This document shows, in pieces, positions 36,312 to 45,248 of a stretch of 64,000 nucleotides of DNA. The position numbers and the translations under genes are program-made. Source of the DNA: Sporosarcina sp. D27 (lineage in GTDB: Bacteria > Bacillota > Bacilli > Bacillales_A > Planococcaceae); assembly GCF_000586555.1 (NCBI RefSeq), contig NZ_AZUC01000045.1:1-64000 (forward strand), given 5' to 3'. Every line of letters starts with the position of its first letter. Position 1 is the first letter of the stretch. The notes under the pieces were generated by a model. The model made no database searches, had not been told where the DNA came from, and was given only the letters and a program-made list of their open reading frames with translations.

Positions 36312-37070
36312 TTAATTCAAGTCTATTTTCAATAATTGCATCCTTTCCGTAAACAAACTTCTATAGGACAAAAATCCGAGCAACACACTCGTCATCGCCG
36401 CAGTTGCCAGTAACAAAAACACAACAAGTAATTGAAATTGAACCGCCTGGACCGGATCCGCTCCTGCAATGATTTGTCCACTCATCATTCCCGGAAGTTG
36501 CACGAGTCCAATTGTCTTCTGGCTTTCAATCGTTGGTATCATGCTTGCCTGAATTGATTTCATTAACTGACGATTGATGGACTGCTTTGGAGTTCCACCA
36601 AGAGATAAAATCAGTTCGCTTTCATCACGATGCGCTTCTACTTCAGCAGTGAAACGGTTTAAAAACAAAATCGCGAGAACCATTGAATTCCCGATCACCA
36701 TACCACTTAGCGAAATAATGTATTGAGCGGTCGGAGGAACAATATGTAATCCGAGCAAGACAGTTTGCGTCAATACTTCAATCGCCACAAACGTCACAAA
36801 CAACTTCCACGTGATCCCTTTAATGGCTTTTCCTTTGTGCCGGGCATTTTGTACAGCGGCAACAATCATCAACAGTACCATTAATATAATGAAAATCGCA
36901 TGTTCGGAATCGAACACAAATTTCAACACAAATCCTACCGCAATAAGTTGCACAGTTGAACGAAGTGTTGCAACAATCGTATCTCGTTCCAGTCCCAGAT
37001 TCAGCGTTTTTGATAGTAATAAAGGGATGAAAACAAATATTAACGTTAAACTTAATGTCATCCAACTCAT
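36312..37070 (-). CDS. fetB: FetB-type ABC transporter permease
   Basis: The 252-residue protein has six to seven hydrophobic helices and family landmarks: STVQLIAVGFVLKFVF near the N-terminus, LSGMVIGNSMVLAILFLNRF, and IPTIESQKTIGLVQLPGMMSGQII. The UPF0014/FetB family (YbbM, YjkA) works with a FetA-like ATPase in iron homeostasis in E. coli. It overlaps the ATPase gene upstream by four bases. No terminator follows before array 2. Confidence 0.85.
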   Translation of the reverse strand: MSWMTLSLTLIFVFIPLLLSKTLNLGLERDTIVATLRSTVQLIAVGFVLKFVFDSEHAIFIILMVLLMIVAAVQNARHKGKAIKGITWKLFVTFVAIEVLTQTVLLGLHIVPPTAQYIISLSGMVIGNSMVLAILFLNRFTAEVEAHRDESELILSLGGTPKQSINRQLMKSIQASMIPTIESQKTIGLVQLPGMMSGQIIAGADPVQAVQFQLLVVFLLLATAAMTSVLLGFLSYRSLFTERMQLLKIDLN

Positions 37071-37816
37071 GACAATCCCCCTCTCACAAACCGCTTCACA
37101 TCTTCATCCTCTGATGTAATAATATCTTCTTTGGTACCTACTTCACGTAGCTCTCCATCAACCATCACCCAGAAGTACTCCCCTATCCGATTGGCCTGTT
37201 CCAAATTATGAGTAATCCAAACGATTGAAATCTTTTCCGTCTCATTCAATTTGACGATCAAATCTTCAATCTCTCGAAGGGAAGAAGGATCAAGAGATGC
37301 TGTGATTTCATCTAGCAACAAGATCTTTGATTGGTTTAATAACGTACGGGCAATAGATACTTTTTGCTTTTGTCCCCCAGAGAGTTCACGAGCATCTCTT
37401 GTTAGAAGAGACGATGGAAGTCCAACGCGATCCATGGTGGCAATTGCTTGTTCATCGGATAAAGTTTTACCACGTAGCTGTAATGGAAGTGCTAAATTAT
37501 CCTTTACGGTGCCTTGTACCATTGGCGAACTTTGCAACACAATACCAACATGTCTCCTGACTGACATTGGGGATTGCTCTTCAATCCGCTTCCCATCTAT
37601 GTAAATTTCACCTTCTACTGGACTGATGAGACCATTGCACAACTTTAACAATGTCGTTTTCCCAGCTCCAGATGGTCCGATCAATGCGGTAATTTTCCCC
37701 CTTGGAAACTGACCACTCACTTTTTTAATTATATCGGTATGATTCGCGCTATAACTCACACAATCTAGCTCAAGGGCACATGATGGAGTTGAGGGATTAC
37801 TAATTCGTTTATTCAT
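37067..37816 (-). CDS. fetA: FetA-type ABC transporter ATP-binding protein
   Basis: From ATG 37816 (AGGAG ten bases upstream) the product is 249 residues. Walker A is GPSGAGKTT, the signature LSGGQKQK, Walker B ILLLDEITASLD, and the switch histidine lies in VWITHNLEQ. It is the only energiser for the FetB permease with which it overlaps. FetAB in E. coli exports iron or protects against peroxide; in Bacillales the substrate is not fixed. Confidence 0.82.
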   Translation of the reverse strand: MNKRISNPSTPSCALELDCVSYSANHTDIIKKVSGQFPRGKITALIGPSGAGKTTLLKLCNGLISPVEGEIYIDGKRIEEQSPMSVRRHVGIVLQSSPMVQGTVKDNLALPLQLRGKTLSDEQAIATMDRVGLPSSLLTRDARELSGGQKQKVSIARTLLNQSKILLLDEITASLDPSSLREIEDLIVKLNETEKISIVWITHNLEQANRIGEYFWVMVDGELREVGTKEDIITSEDEDVKRFVRGGLS

Positions 37817-37957
37817 ATCATTCAAGCTCCTATCGTATTGAACATATTTTCCCACACTTTAATTTTCTAATTTATCCCATCCAATGACCTATTGTAATTT
37901 TACCATTTCGATCAATAATCAACCATACCATATCCCTTTCAACAAGGAGGTCTTACA

Positions 37958-39289
37958 GTGCACAAATCTTTCATTTTTAGGAAAAGGCGGGTCACTCCTC
38001 CGGTTCTCATAGCAGGTAGTTTTTTAGTTACGATACTCATGGGAACCGCTTTGCTCAAACTCCCCTTTGCCACAACTGTGCCGATAACTTGGACCAATGC
38101 ACTATTTACTGCGACATCCGCAACAACCGTAACAGGACTAAGTGTCTTCGACATTGCGACTACGCTTACCCTATTCGGTGAAATCGTGCTCCTTGCTCTC
38201 ATTCAAATTGGCGGGATTGGGTTAATGGCTTTCGCAGTTGCGCTATTAATGATTCTCGGACGCAAAGTCGGCATGAAAAACCGCATATTTCTCCAAGAGT
38301 CATTTAGTCAACAATCAATAGGAGGAACCGTCAAATTTCTAAGGAGCATTTTGAGTTTTGTGTTCCTAACTGAAGGGATCGCTTTTATTTTGTTATCCCT
38401 CGTATGGATACCCGATTTCGGCTGGAAACACGGTCTTTACTACAGCCTGTTCCATGTAGTTTCAGCTTTTAATAACGCAGGATTCTCCTTGTTTCCTGAC
38501 AACTTAGTAGGGTTTGCCGGTAATCTTCCCGTCACACTTATACTATCCTCACTCTTCATCATCGGTGGCCTTGGCTTTACTGTTGTCATAGAAGTTGTTT
38601 CAAAACGGTCATCTAAGCATTGGTCTCTTAATACGAAAATGATGTTAGCTGGAACGCTAACCGTCAATCTCATCGCTACATTCTTATTCTTCGCCCTGGA
38701 ATATCACAATACGAAAACAATCGGCAACATGACTTTCGGGGATAAAGCCTTGACCTCCTATTTTCAAGCAGTCACCCCAAGGACTGCCGGTTTCAACATG
38801 GTACCTATCGTTGATATGGAGGACAGTTCTCTCTTACTGACATTGTTACTAATGTTCATTGGTGGAGGGAGCGCTTCTACGGCTTCAGGTATTAAACTCA
38901 CGACATTCATCGTCATTGTAGTCGCGACTCTTGCGTATTTTAGGGGAATGACGGAACCTCACCTATTCAAAAGAACGATCAAATCAGAAATCATTTCTCG
39001 TTCTCTCGCAATTGCTGCTGTTAGTTCCATGCTCGTATTCACAGCATTTTTCTTGTTAACCGTTACGGAATCATTGCCATTCCTTCCATTGTTAATTGAG
39101 ACGGTGTCGGCATTCGGTACCGTAGGACTGTCGGTTGGAATCACAGGAGATTTGACCCCCGTAGGCGAATGGATTCTCTGTGCAGTGATGTTTTTAGGAA
39201 GAATCGGACCGTTGACACTGTTTTTCCTACTGATTCGCCCTAAAAAGGAAACTTTTAAGTATTCATACGATCGCGTTCATACAGGATGA
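37958..39289 (+). CDS. ktrB: Potassium uptake protein KtrB/TrkH family
   Basis: The 443-residue channel-like protein contains four pore-loop repeats with the selectivity glycines: TATSATTVTGLSVFD, SAFNNAGFSLFPDN, TPRTAGFNMV and SAFGTVGLSVGI. Helix M2C2 has the GGGSASTASGIK hinge. KtrB carries K+ together with the cytosolic gating ring KtrA, which is not encoded beside it. It starts at GTG behind AAGGAGGT. A potassium channel near two CBS proteins and an osmolyte importer suggests an osmotic theme. Confidence 0.93.
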   Translation: MHKSFIFRKRRVTPPVLIAGSFLVTILMGTALLKLPFATTVPITWTNALFTATSATTVTGLSVFDIATTLTLFGEIVLLALIQIGGIGLMAFAVALLMILGRKVGMKNRIFLQESFSQQSIGGTVKFLRSILSFVFLTEGIAFILLSLVWIPDFGWKHGLYYSLFHVVSAFNNAGFSLFPDNLVGFAGNLPVTLILSSLFIIGGLGFTVVIEVVSKRSSKHWSLNTKMMLAGTLTVNLIATFLFFALEYHNTKTIGNMTFGDKALTSYFQAVTPRTAGFNMVPIVDMEDSSLLLTLLLMFIGGGSASTASGIKLTTFIVIVVATLAYFRGMTEPHLFKRTIKSEIISRSLAIAAVSSMLVFTAFFLLTVTESLPFLPLLIETVSAFGTVGLSVGITGDLTPVGEWILCAVMFLGRIGPLTLFFLLIRPKKETFKYSYDRVHTG

Positions 39290-39297
39290 CAAAAAGA

Positions 39298-39342
39298 TAC
39301 CTCCATATGCCTGCTTATGCAGATGTATGGAGGTCTCTTTTG
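39298..39342 (+). terminator. Probable terminator after ktrB
   Basis: The stem ACCTCCATATGC/GATGTATGGAGGT with internal mismatches is followed by CTCTTTT. Confidence 0.65.
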
Positions 39343-39397
39343 GTTCTGTGGTCAACATCGGTTCTACAAGGAAATGTAGGTGAGCTACTTTATAGTG

Positions 39398-39697
39398 TTA
39401 TGAGCACTTTTCTCGGGTTATGAGCATTTCCTCAAGTTTATGAGCACTTTCCACAGGTTGTGAGCATTTCCTCAAGTTTATGAGCACTTTCCACGGGTTA
39501 TGATCACTTCCTCAAGTTTATGAGCACTTTTCACGGGTTATGAGCACTTCCTCAAGTTTATGAGCACTTTCCACGGGTTATGATCACTTCCTCAAGTTTA
39601 TGAGCACTTTCCACAGGTTATGATCACTTCCTCAAGTTTATGAGCACTTTCCACGGGTTATGAGCACTTCCTCAAGTTTATGAGCACTTTCGCTTCG
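39398..39697. repeat. 20-bp tandem array 3 (15 units)
   Basis: Fifteen consecutive 20-bp units follow TTATGAKCACTTYC plus a variable end. Two forms alternate, one ending CCTCAAGT and one ending CCACGGG or CCACAGG, giving a 40-bp higher-order repeat. K is G in most units and T in three. The array fills most of the gap between the convergent ktrB and CBS genes. Confidence 0.95.
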
Positions 39698-39756
39698 CCG
39701 AGTTTACAGGCAATAAATATTTTACTTTACAAACCTTTTACAGATTCCTCTCAAAG

Positions 39757-40467
39757 CTAGTCAATTTTCAATAAATCGTAAGGTGTAATAATCCCGATTA
39801 ACTTTTCATTATGCTCAGCAGTATCTGTAATCAAAAGGGCTTCGAGACGCGTTCCTCTGGAGATTGCCCGTTTGAAATAATCCTCCGCTTCGTACACAGA
39901 TAGATCTCTTCTGACAAATTCAAACGACTCTTTACGTTTTTCATAGTTGTAGACGTCAGACAGTGTCGGTATTTCCCGGGAAATAGAATCTTCTGTCGAT
40001 TGACCTGCTAACCAATGTGTAATTCCAGCAGCTGTAATGAGCCCTTTGAATTTTCCATTTTGGTAAATAGGCAGCTGACCAAACTTATTATCACGCATTA
40101 GCCTAAGGGCAGCTGTAAGCGGATCTGACGCTTGCAGTGTATGTACCTTACAACCGAATAAGGCACCCACATTCAAAGGATTACTCACTTTCCGTTCAAT
40201 CAATTCAATGCGTTCCACAATATCATCATGTGGTTCGGCGATCACATAATCGACGCCTGTCCGATGGTGAATAATGGCGTTTCGCAAGTCGCCAAACTCG
40301 CGTAAGTCTTCTTCATGATTCCGAACAACAGAGTTCTTGATTTTCGCTTTTTCAATCAGTCGATAAAAAGGCATAAAGCCGCTATCGTCAACTTTTTTAG
40401 ACAATGATTTTTCAATACGATTATAAGCAATGATAAACCGATCTGAATTTTTAACAGACATGTCCAC
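39757..40467 (-). CDS. CBS-domain protein with an N-terminal helical domain
   Basis: About 236 residues. The N-terminal 95 residues (RFIIAYNRIEKSLSKK...FGDLRNAIIHHR) look like a helical HEPN/MAE_28990-like segment, with an R-N-x3-H element. Two CBS motifs follow (VHTLQASDPLTAALRLMRDN...QLPIYQNGKFKGLIT; RLEALLITDTAEHNEKLIGIIT). The CBS pair would bind a nucleotide. GTG 40467 has GGAG five bases upstream; ATG 40461 is an alternative. The function is unknown. It is not adjacent to any antitoxin-like gene. Confidence 0.6.
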   Translation of the reverse strand: MDMSVKNSDRFIIAYNRIEKSLSKKVDDSGFMPFYRLIEKAKIKNSVVRNHEEDLREFGDLRNAIIHHRTGVDYVIAEPHDDIVERIELIERKVSNPLNVGALFGCKVHTLQASDPLTAALRLMRDNKFGQLPIYQNGKFKGLITAAGITHWLAGQSTEDSISREIPTLSDVYNYEKRKESFEFVRRDLSVYEAEDYFKRAISRGTRLEALLITDTAEHNEKLIGIITPYDLLKID

Positions 40468-40514
40468 ACCAACTCCTTTCACTAAGTATACCCATTAAAG
40501 TCAGTTGAACCGTA

Positions 40515-40552
40515 TTAAAAATCCGCCTCCTTTGCAGGAGACGGATTTCGTT
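40515..40552 (-). terminator. Intrinsic terminator after oppA
   Basis: The stem AAATCCGTCTCCT/AGGAGGCGGATTT (one G-U pair) is followed on the minus strand by a short TTTTTAAT tract. It lies just past the oppA stop. Confidence 0.75.
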
Positions 40553-40559
40553 TGTTCAC

Positions 40560-42383
40560 TTATTCACTTACGCCCATTTCGAATAGACGCAAGTCAGAAC
40601 TTGGATCTATTGAGTAGTTAACTACACGATTATTAGCAGCTTTAAGAGCATAGCGGTATACAGTTGGTGCAACAGGTACTTCTTCAAACATAAGCTCTTG
40701 CCACTCGTCATATACTTTTTTGCGATATTCCAAGTCAAACGCTTTTTCAGAGGTACCATCTTTCAGAAGTTTATCGTTCTCTTCACTAGTCCAGCGAGTG
40801 TAGTTAAATGATGCTGTGCGTCCGTATAGACCGGATGGATCTGGGTCGGAACCAGTTCCCCAAGCGCCTTGATAGATATCGATTTTCGGGTCATCATTTT
40901 CAACCATGTCATAGAATGCGTTGAAATCGTGAAGACGACCGTCAACCAATTCAACTTTTAAACCAATGTCTGCCCAGTTTTGCATGTAAGCTTTTGCAAT
41001 TGGCTCAGCTGTTTCTCCACCTGACATAGAAGCGAAGTTGATGACCAATTTTTCACCTTTCTGATCTTCACGGAATCCATCACCGTCTGTATCTTTGAAG
41101 CCTGCTTCTTCAAGAAGTTCTTTTGCTTTTTCAGGATCATATGGACGTCCTTCAATCTCTGTATTGTGGAAGCTTTCAAACACAGGGATGATTAAAGAAG
41201 TTCCTGGGAAACGAAGACCATGGTAAAGTTTTTCACCGATCGTTTTGTTATCCATTGCATGCCACATTGCCTGACGAAGTTCTTTGCTAGCCATTTTAGC
41301 GTTAGGATCTGTAATATTTTCTTTCTTTTTTGCATCCCATTTACCTTGTTTAAAACCGATATACGTATATGCAAGATCTACTTTTGCCAACAATTCAATA
41401 TCTTCAACATCTTTAACCGTTTCGTATTGATCTGCTGGAATACTAGCAAGGTCGATATCGCCTTTTTTTACAGATTCAACAATTGTTGATGAACTAACAA
41501 CTTTTTGTACAATTGACTTAAGAGCTGGTTTACCTCTCCAGTAGTCGTCATTACGAGCGTAAAGTACAGACTCGCCTGGTACAATTTTTTCAATTTTGTA
41601 AGGTCCGAAACCGATTGGATTTACACGGATTTTGTCTGAAGACTCAAGGTCTTTAATTGTTGTTTCGCCAGTCATGATATCCCCTACATGGTGACGTGGT
41701 GTAGCATATGACCAGAATCCTGAAAGGATAGATGGTGAAGCTACATTGAAAGTGAATTCCATCTCTTGGTCATTGATAATTTTAATACCAGAGATTTCTT
41801 TTGTTTTTCCTTCATGATACTCAGGCATACCTACTACGTTTTCAATCATGAAATCGTAACGGTTACCAGCATAATCCGGATGTCCAAGAATTTCATAAGA
41901 GTAAAGAAGGTCGCTTGTTTTAACCGGCTCTCCGTCATGCCATTTCACGCCATCTTTGATTTTTAAAGTCAACTTTTTGTTATCTTCTGACAATTCGAAT
42001 GTTGCAGCACCGTTGTTAGTGATTAAGTAATCACCATCCGAGTCGAGTAGTGCTTCATCGAAATATCCAAGAATTTCAGCATCATACGTACCTGAGTAGA
42101 AGTTATAGTTCAATGTCCCTTCAAAAGGCTCATCTGCAACCATTGCAATGGTCATTTCGCCGTCTTCCATTGCTTCTTTGTCATTGCTTGTGTCTAGAGG
42201 GAAATCGATATCTGCTGCATTCTCACCTGAACCTTGTTCAGTAGTCCCCTTATCTTTTCCTTTGTCTTTCCCTTTGTCCGTTCCTTTTCCGCCATCTGCA
42301 CTATCGTCGCCACTACAAGCAGCCAAGAACACACTGAGCACGAGCATTAGACTTGCCAGCAACATCAAACTTCTTTTCTTCAA
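40560..42383 (-). CDS. oppA: Oligopeptide ABC transporter, substrate-binding lipoprotein
   Basis: The 607-residue protein starts at TTG with GGGGAGGT upstream. The signal peptide ends in lipobox FLAAC. A glycine/lysine-rich linker follows (residues 25-55), then an SBP_bac_5 domain (DGVKWHDGEPVKTSDLLYSYE, NPIGFGPYKIEKIVPGE). It captures peptides outside the cell for OppBCDF. It is the last gene of the operon D-F-B-C-A. Confidence 0.9.
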   Translation of the reverse strand: MKKRSLMLLASLMLVLSVFLAACSGDDSADGGKGTDKGKDKGKDKGTTEQGSGENAADIDFPLDTSNDKEAMEDGEMTIAMVADEPFEGTLNYNFYSGTYDAEILGYFDEALLDSDGDYLITNNGAATFELSEDNKKLTLKIKDGVKWHDGEPVKTSDLLYSYEILGHPDYAGNRYDFMIENVVGMPEYHEGKTKEISGIKIINDQEMEFTFNVASPSILSGFWSYATPRHHVGDIMTGETTIKDLESSDKIRVNPIGFGPYKIEKIVPGESVLYARNDDYWRGKPALKSIVQKVVSSSTIVESVKKGDIDLASIPADQYETVKDVEDIELLAKVDLAYTYIGFKQGKWDAKKKENITDPNAKMASKELRQAMWHAMDNKTIGEKLYHGLRFPGTSLIIPVFESFHNTEIEGRPYDPEKAKELLEEAGFKDTDGDGFREDQKGEKLVINFASMSGGETAEPIAKAYMQNWADIGLKVELVDGRLHDFNAFYDMVENDDPKIDIYQGAWGTGSDPDPSGLYGRTASFNYTRWTSEENDKLLKDGTSEKAFDLEYRKKVYDEWQELMFEEVPVAPTVYRYALKAANNRVVNYSIDPSSDLRLFEMGVSE

Positions 42384-42404
42384 TTGTCTTACCTCCCCTT
42401 TTTT

Positions 42405-43310
42405 TTAAGCCAATCTTTGTCTCGCATCCGACGCGCGCTTCACCGCTTGCCCGATGTAATTTATACACAGCATCATTACTAGAATTAGTAATGCTGCAGG
42501 TAACCAAACCCATGATTTGTTTTGGAGAATGTCCGGATTCGTAGCAAACGAAATCAGTGTCCCTAGGGACGGTGTGCTTGCTGGAAGTCCAAATCCTAAG
42601 AACGTTAAGCCGGTCTCCAGTCCGATGTTGCCAGCTAGCGTCAAAGTCATGTTAACAATGACCAGTGAGCTTAAATTCGGAAACATTTCAAAAAACATTA
42701 TTTTCCAACTTGGTGTGCCAAGTGTTTTGGATGCGTTAATGTAATCCAATTCACGTTCTGCAAGTCCTTTGGAACGGATCAGCCTGGCTTTTTGGAACCA
42801 AGCAAATGCACTCATTATTAGAACGAACGCTAAAATGGAGTAATCCGGAACAATGACGATAAACACAATGATGAACATTGTACTTGGCAGAACCATCAGA
42901 AAATCTATAATTCTCATAATGACATTATCAACCCAACCGCCAAAGAATCCGGAAATGAGACCAATCGTTAAACCGAAAAGTCCGGCAATAACCGTCACAC
43001 TAAGCCCAATTGTAAATGAGTTGCGTGTTCCGAGAAGCAACTGACCGAAAACATCACGACCTCCATCATCTGTACCCAGCCAGTGGGTTTCGGAAGGAGC
43101 TTCCCAAGTTTCAAGGAAGTTTACTCGTTGAAGTTGTTCCTGATCAATAAACAGCGGTGAACTATAAGCAGTTATCAAAATTCCAAGCAGCAGAACCAGT
43201 GAAATTAATGCCATTTTGTCATGCCTAATTTCACGCCATATCGTTTTAGCAAGAGATGGATTATTTGCTTTTTCTTTAGCAATCAGTTTTTTATCATCAA
43301 TAGTTACCAT
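42405..43310 (-). CDS. oppC: Oligopeptide ABC transporter permease OppC type
   Basis: The 301-residue protein has an N-terminal cytosolic segment, the OppC_N helix (MALISLVLLLGILITAYS), the HWLGTDDGGRDVFGQLLLGTR signature of OppC/DppC, and five further helices. The EAA loop reads NASKTLGTPSWKIMFFEMFP. It pairs with OppB as the membrane channel. It lies 21 bp upstream of oppA. Confidence 0.92.
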   Translation of the reverse strand: MVTIDDKKLIAKEKANNPSLAKTIWREIRHDKMALISLVLLLGILITAYSSPLFIDQEQLQRVNFLETWEAPSETHWLGTDDGGRDVFGQLLLGTRNSFTIGLSVTVIAGLFGLTIGLISGFFGGWVDNVIMRIIDFLMVLPSTMFIIVFIVIVPDYSILAFVLIMSAFAWFQKARLIRSKGLAERELDYINASKTLGTPSWKIMFFEMFPNLSSLVIVNMTLTLAGNIGLETGLTFLGFGLPASTPSLGTLISFATNPDILQNKSWVWLPAALLILVMMLCINYIGQAVKRASDARQRLA

Positions 43311-43337
43311 TTAGTATTCCCTCCTCATTCGCTCTTT

Positions 43338-44306
43338 CTATTCAATCCGGATACGTGGATCTATAGCACTCAGTATGATGTCTGAGAGCATCGTACCGAC
43401 AATAACAGCAGTTCCTGAAATCATGACAATTGCTGTAGTTACGGTAAAGTCACGTCCTGTAATGGATTGAATGAAGAGCTGCCCAAGGCCAGGATAACTA
43501 AATATCATTTCCAAAAATATTGAACCGGCAATCAATCCTGTAATTTCATAGCCCAGGAATGCTGCGATAGGAAGCATAGAATTACGTAAAATGTGGCGGG
43601 TATATACTTTGCCTTCTGGAACCCCTTTAGCACGTGCCGTTTTCACGAAGTCTTTCAGTTTTGTATCAATAATATCGTTTCTCAAATATTGAATTGTTCC
43701 CGCTGTAGCAAGCAGTGCTCCTGACATCCCTGGCAAAACTAAGTGTTTAAATTTACTGACATAGAAATCCCATGTTCCTGCTTCTAGTCTCACATCGACA
43801 CTGTTTCCTGTCGGGAACCAACCGAGTACAAAACCGAAGAAGAACAGCATGAGCAAAGAGAAAACAAACAAAGGTGTAGCGAATGCAAAGTAGTTATAGG
43901 TGATAATCATTTTGTCCGCCCAAGAGTCCGCCCACCTACCGGCTATGATACCCAGTGGTATGGCAATTATATAGGAGACAATCAAAATGAACAGTGACAG
44001 TGTTACTGTATTAACTACGCGTCCTGCAAGCAGTGAAGTTACAGGTTGCTTATGTGTATAGGAATCCCCTAAATCACCTTTGACCGCTTTTCCTATCCAA
44101 GCTCCGTACTGAACATACCAAGGATCATTGAGTCCGTATTCTTCACGAATCTTTTCCATTTGTTCAGGTGTTACATTGGGATTCCCCATAAATGCGCCTG
44201 TTACTGCATCTCCCGGCATTTGCTTCGCCAATACGAAGATAATAAGGCTCAACAAGAGTAGTTGCGGAATCATAACGAGCATGCGACGAAAGATAAATTT
44301 AACCAT
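43338..44306 (-). CDS. oppB: Oligopeptide ABC transporter permease OppB type
   Basis: The 322-residue protein has six helices, the OppB opening FRRMLVMIPQLLLLSLIIFV, and the EAA loop TARAKGVPEGKVYTRHILRN. It forms the translocation pore with OppC. It follows oppF by three bases and precedes oppC by 27 bp. Confidence 0.92.
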   Translation of the reverse strand: MVKFIFRRMLVMIPQLLLLSLIIFVLAKQMPGDAVTGAFMGNPNVTPEQMEKIREEYGLNDPWYVQYGAWIGKAVKGDLGDSYTHKQPVTSLLAGRVVNTVTLSLFILIVSYIIAIPLGIIAGRWADSWADKMIITYNYFAFATPLFVFSLLMLFFFGFVLGWFPTGNSVDVRLEAGTWDFYVSKFKHLVLPGMSGALLATAGTIQYLRNDIIDTKLKDFVKTARAKGVPEGKVYTRHILRNSMLPIAAFLGYEITGLIAGSIFLEMIFSYPGLGQLFIQSITGRDFTVTTAIVMISGTAVIVGTMLSDIILSAIDPRIRIE

Positions 44307-44309
44307 CAG

Positions 44310-45248
44310 TTACATGCCCCCTTGCTGGATAGCAACTGAATGCGTTGGGGTAAGCGGTTTCAAATCAAACATTCTACCGTCTTTGTCGAAATAGCTGTCA
44401 TACTCTGTACGGTAAGCGGTGTTGATTTCCTGACGTAATTCCATTTTCTCGAAACGTTTTGCAGGATCCATCTCTGGAATTGCGGCAATTAAACGCTTAG
44501 TATAAAGGTGCTGGGGATTATTATAGACATCTTCAGCAGTTCCTTCTTCGACAAAACGACCTTTATACATAATACCGATCCTGTCACAGATATGTTTAAT
44601 AACTCCAAGATCGTGGGATATGAATAAGTAAGTCAATCCGAAGTCTTTTTGAATTTCTTGCATGAAGTTCAAGACCTGGGCCTGTACGGAAACGTCCAAT
44701 GCAGATACAGGTTCATCGGCAATGATCAATTTAGGGTTGAGCATAAGCGCTCTGGCAATTCCGATCCTCTGACGTTGTCCTCCTGAGAATTGGTGCGGAT
44801 ACTTATAGATAGATTCCGGGCTTAGGCCAACACGCTCGATCATGTTCTGAACGCGAGTCAGCTCCTCTTTAGGAGAAAGCCGCTCAAAATTGCGCAGCGG
44901 TTCAGCAATTATATTCAAGACGTTCTTTCTTCCATTTAACGAAGAATAAGGGTCCTGAAAAATCATTTGGATATCACGGATATGCTTCCGACGATCATGT
45001 CCGTTCATAGTGGCAAGATTATCACCATTAAACAAAACTTCACCGCCGGTTGCTTTGTTTAGTCCAATAATTGCACGGCCTGTTGTTGTCTTTCCACAAC
45101 CAGACTCCCCCACAAGACCGTACGTTTCGCCCGGTTCCAGTTCAAAACTGACCCCATCAACTGCACGTACTTGATCGACCACTCGGCGGAAGAAACCACC
45201 TCTTATAGGAAAGTGTACTTGCAGATTATTTACATTAAGTAGTGACAT
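44310..45248 (-). CDS. oppF: Oligopeptide ABC transporter ATP-binding protein OppF type
   Basis: From ATG 45248 (GGAGGA eight bases upstream) the product is 312 residues. The start lies inside the oppD end, giving a 14-base overlap. Walker A is GESGCGKTTTG, the signature FSGGQRQR, Walker B LIIADEPVSALD, with FISHDLG for the switch. The C-terminal oligopeptide extension ends with an unusual tail (DLKPLTPTHSV). The open frame to 45389 is only a shadow of oppD. Confidence 0.9.
   Translation of the reverse strand: MSLLNVNNLQVHFPIRGGFFRRVVDQVRAVDGVSFELEPGETYGLVGESGCGKTTTGRAIIGLNKATGGEVLFNGDNLATMNGHDRRKHIRDIQMIFQDPYSSLNGRKNVLNIIAEPLRNFERLSPKEELTRVQNMIERVGLSPESIYKYPHQFSGGQRQRIGIARALMLNPKLIIADEPVSALDVSVQAQVLNFMQEIQKDFGLTYLFISHDLGVIKHICDRIGIMYKGRFVEEGTAEDVYNNPQHLYTKRLIAAIPEMDPAKRFEKMELRQEINTAYRTEYDSYFDKDGRMFDLKPLTPTHSVAIQQGGM

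Noticed and set aside
39398..39697. CRISPR-like array
   Set aside because: Units are 20 bp with only a 10-bp core and related, non-unique remainders; there are no 30-bp-scale unique spacers and no cas genes in the window.
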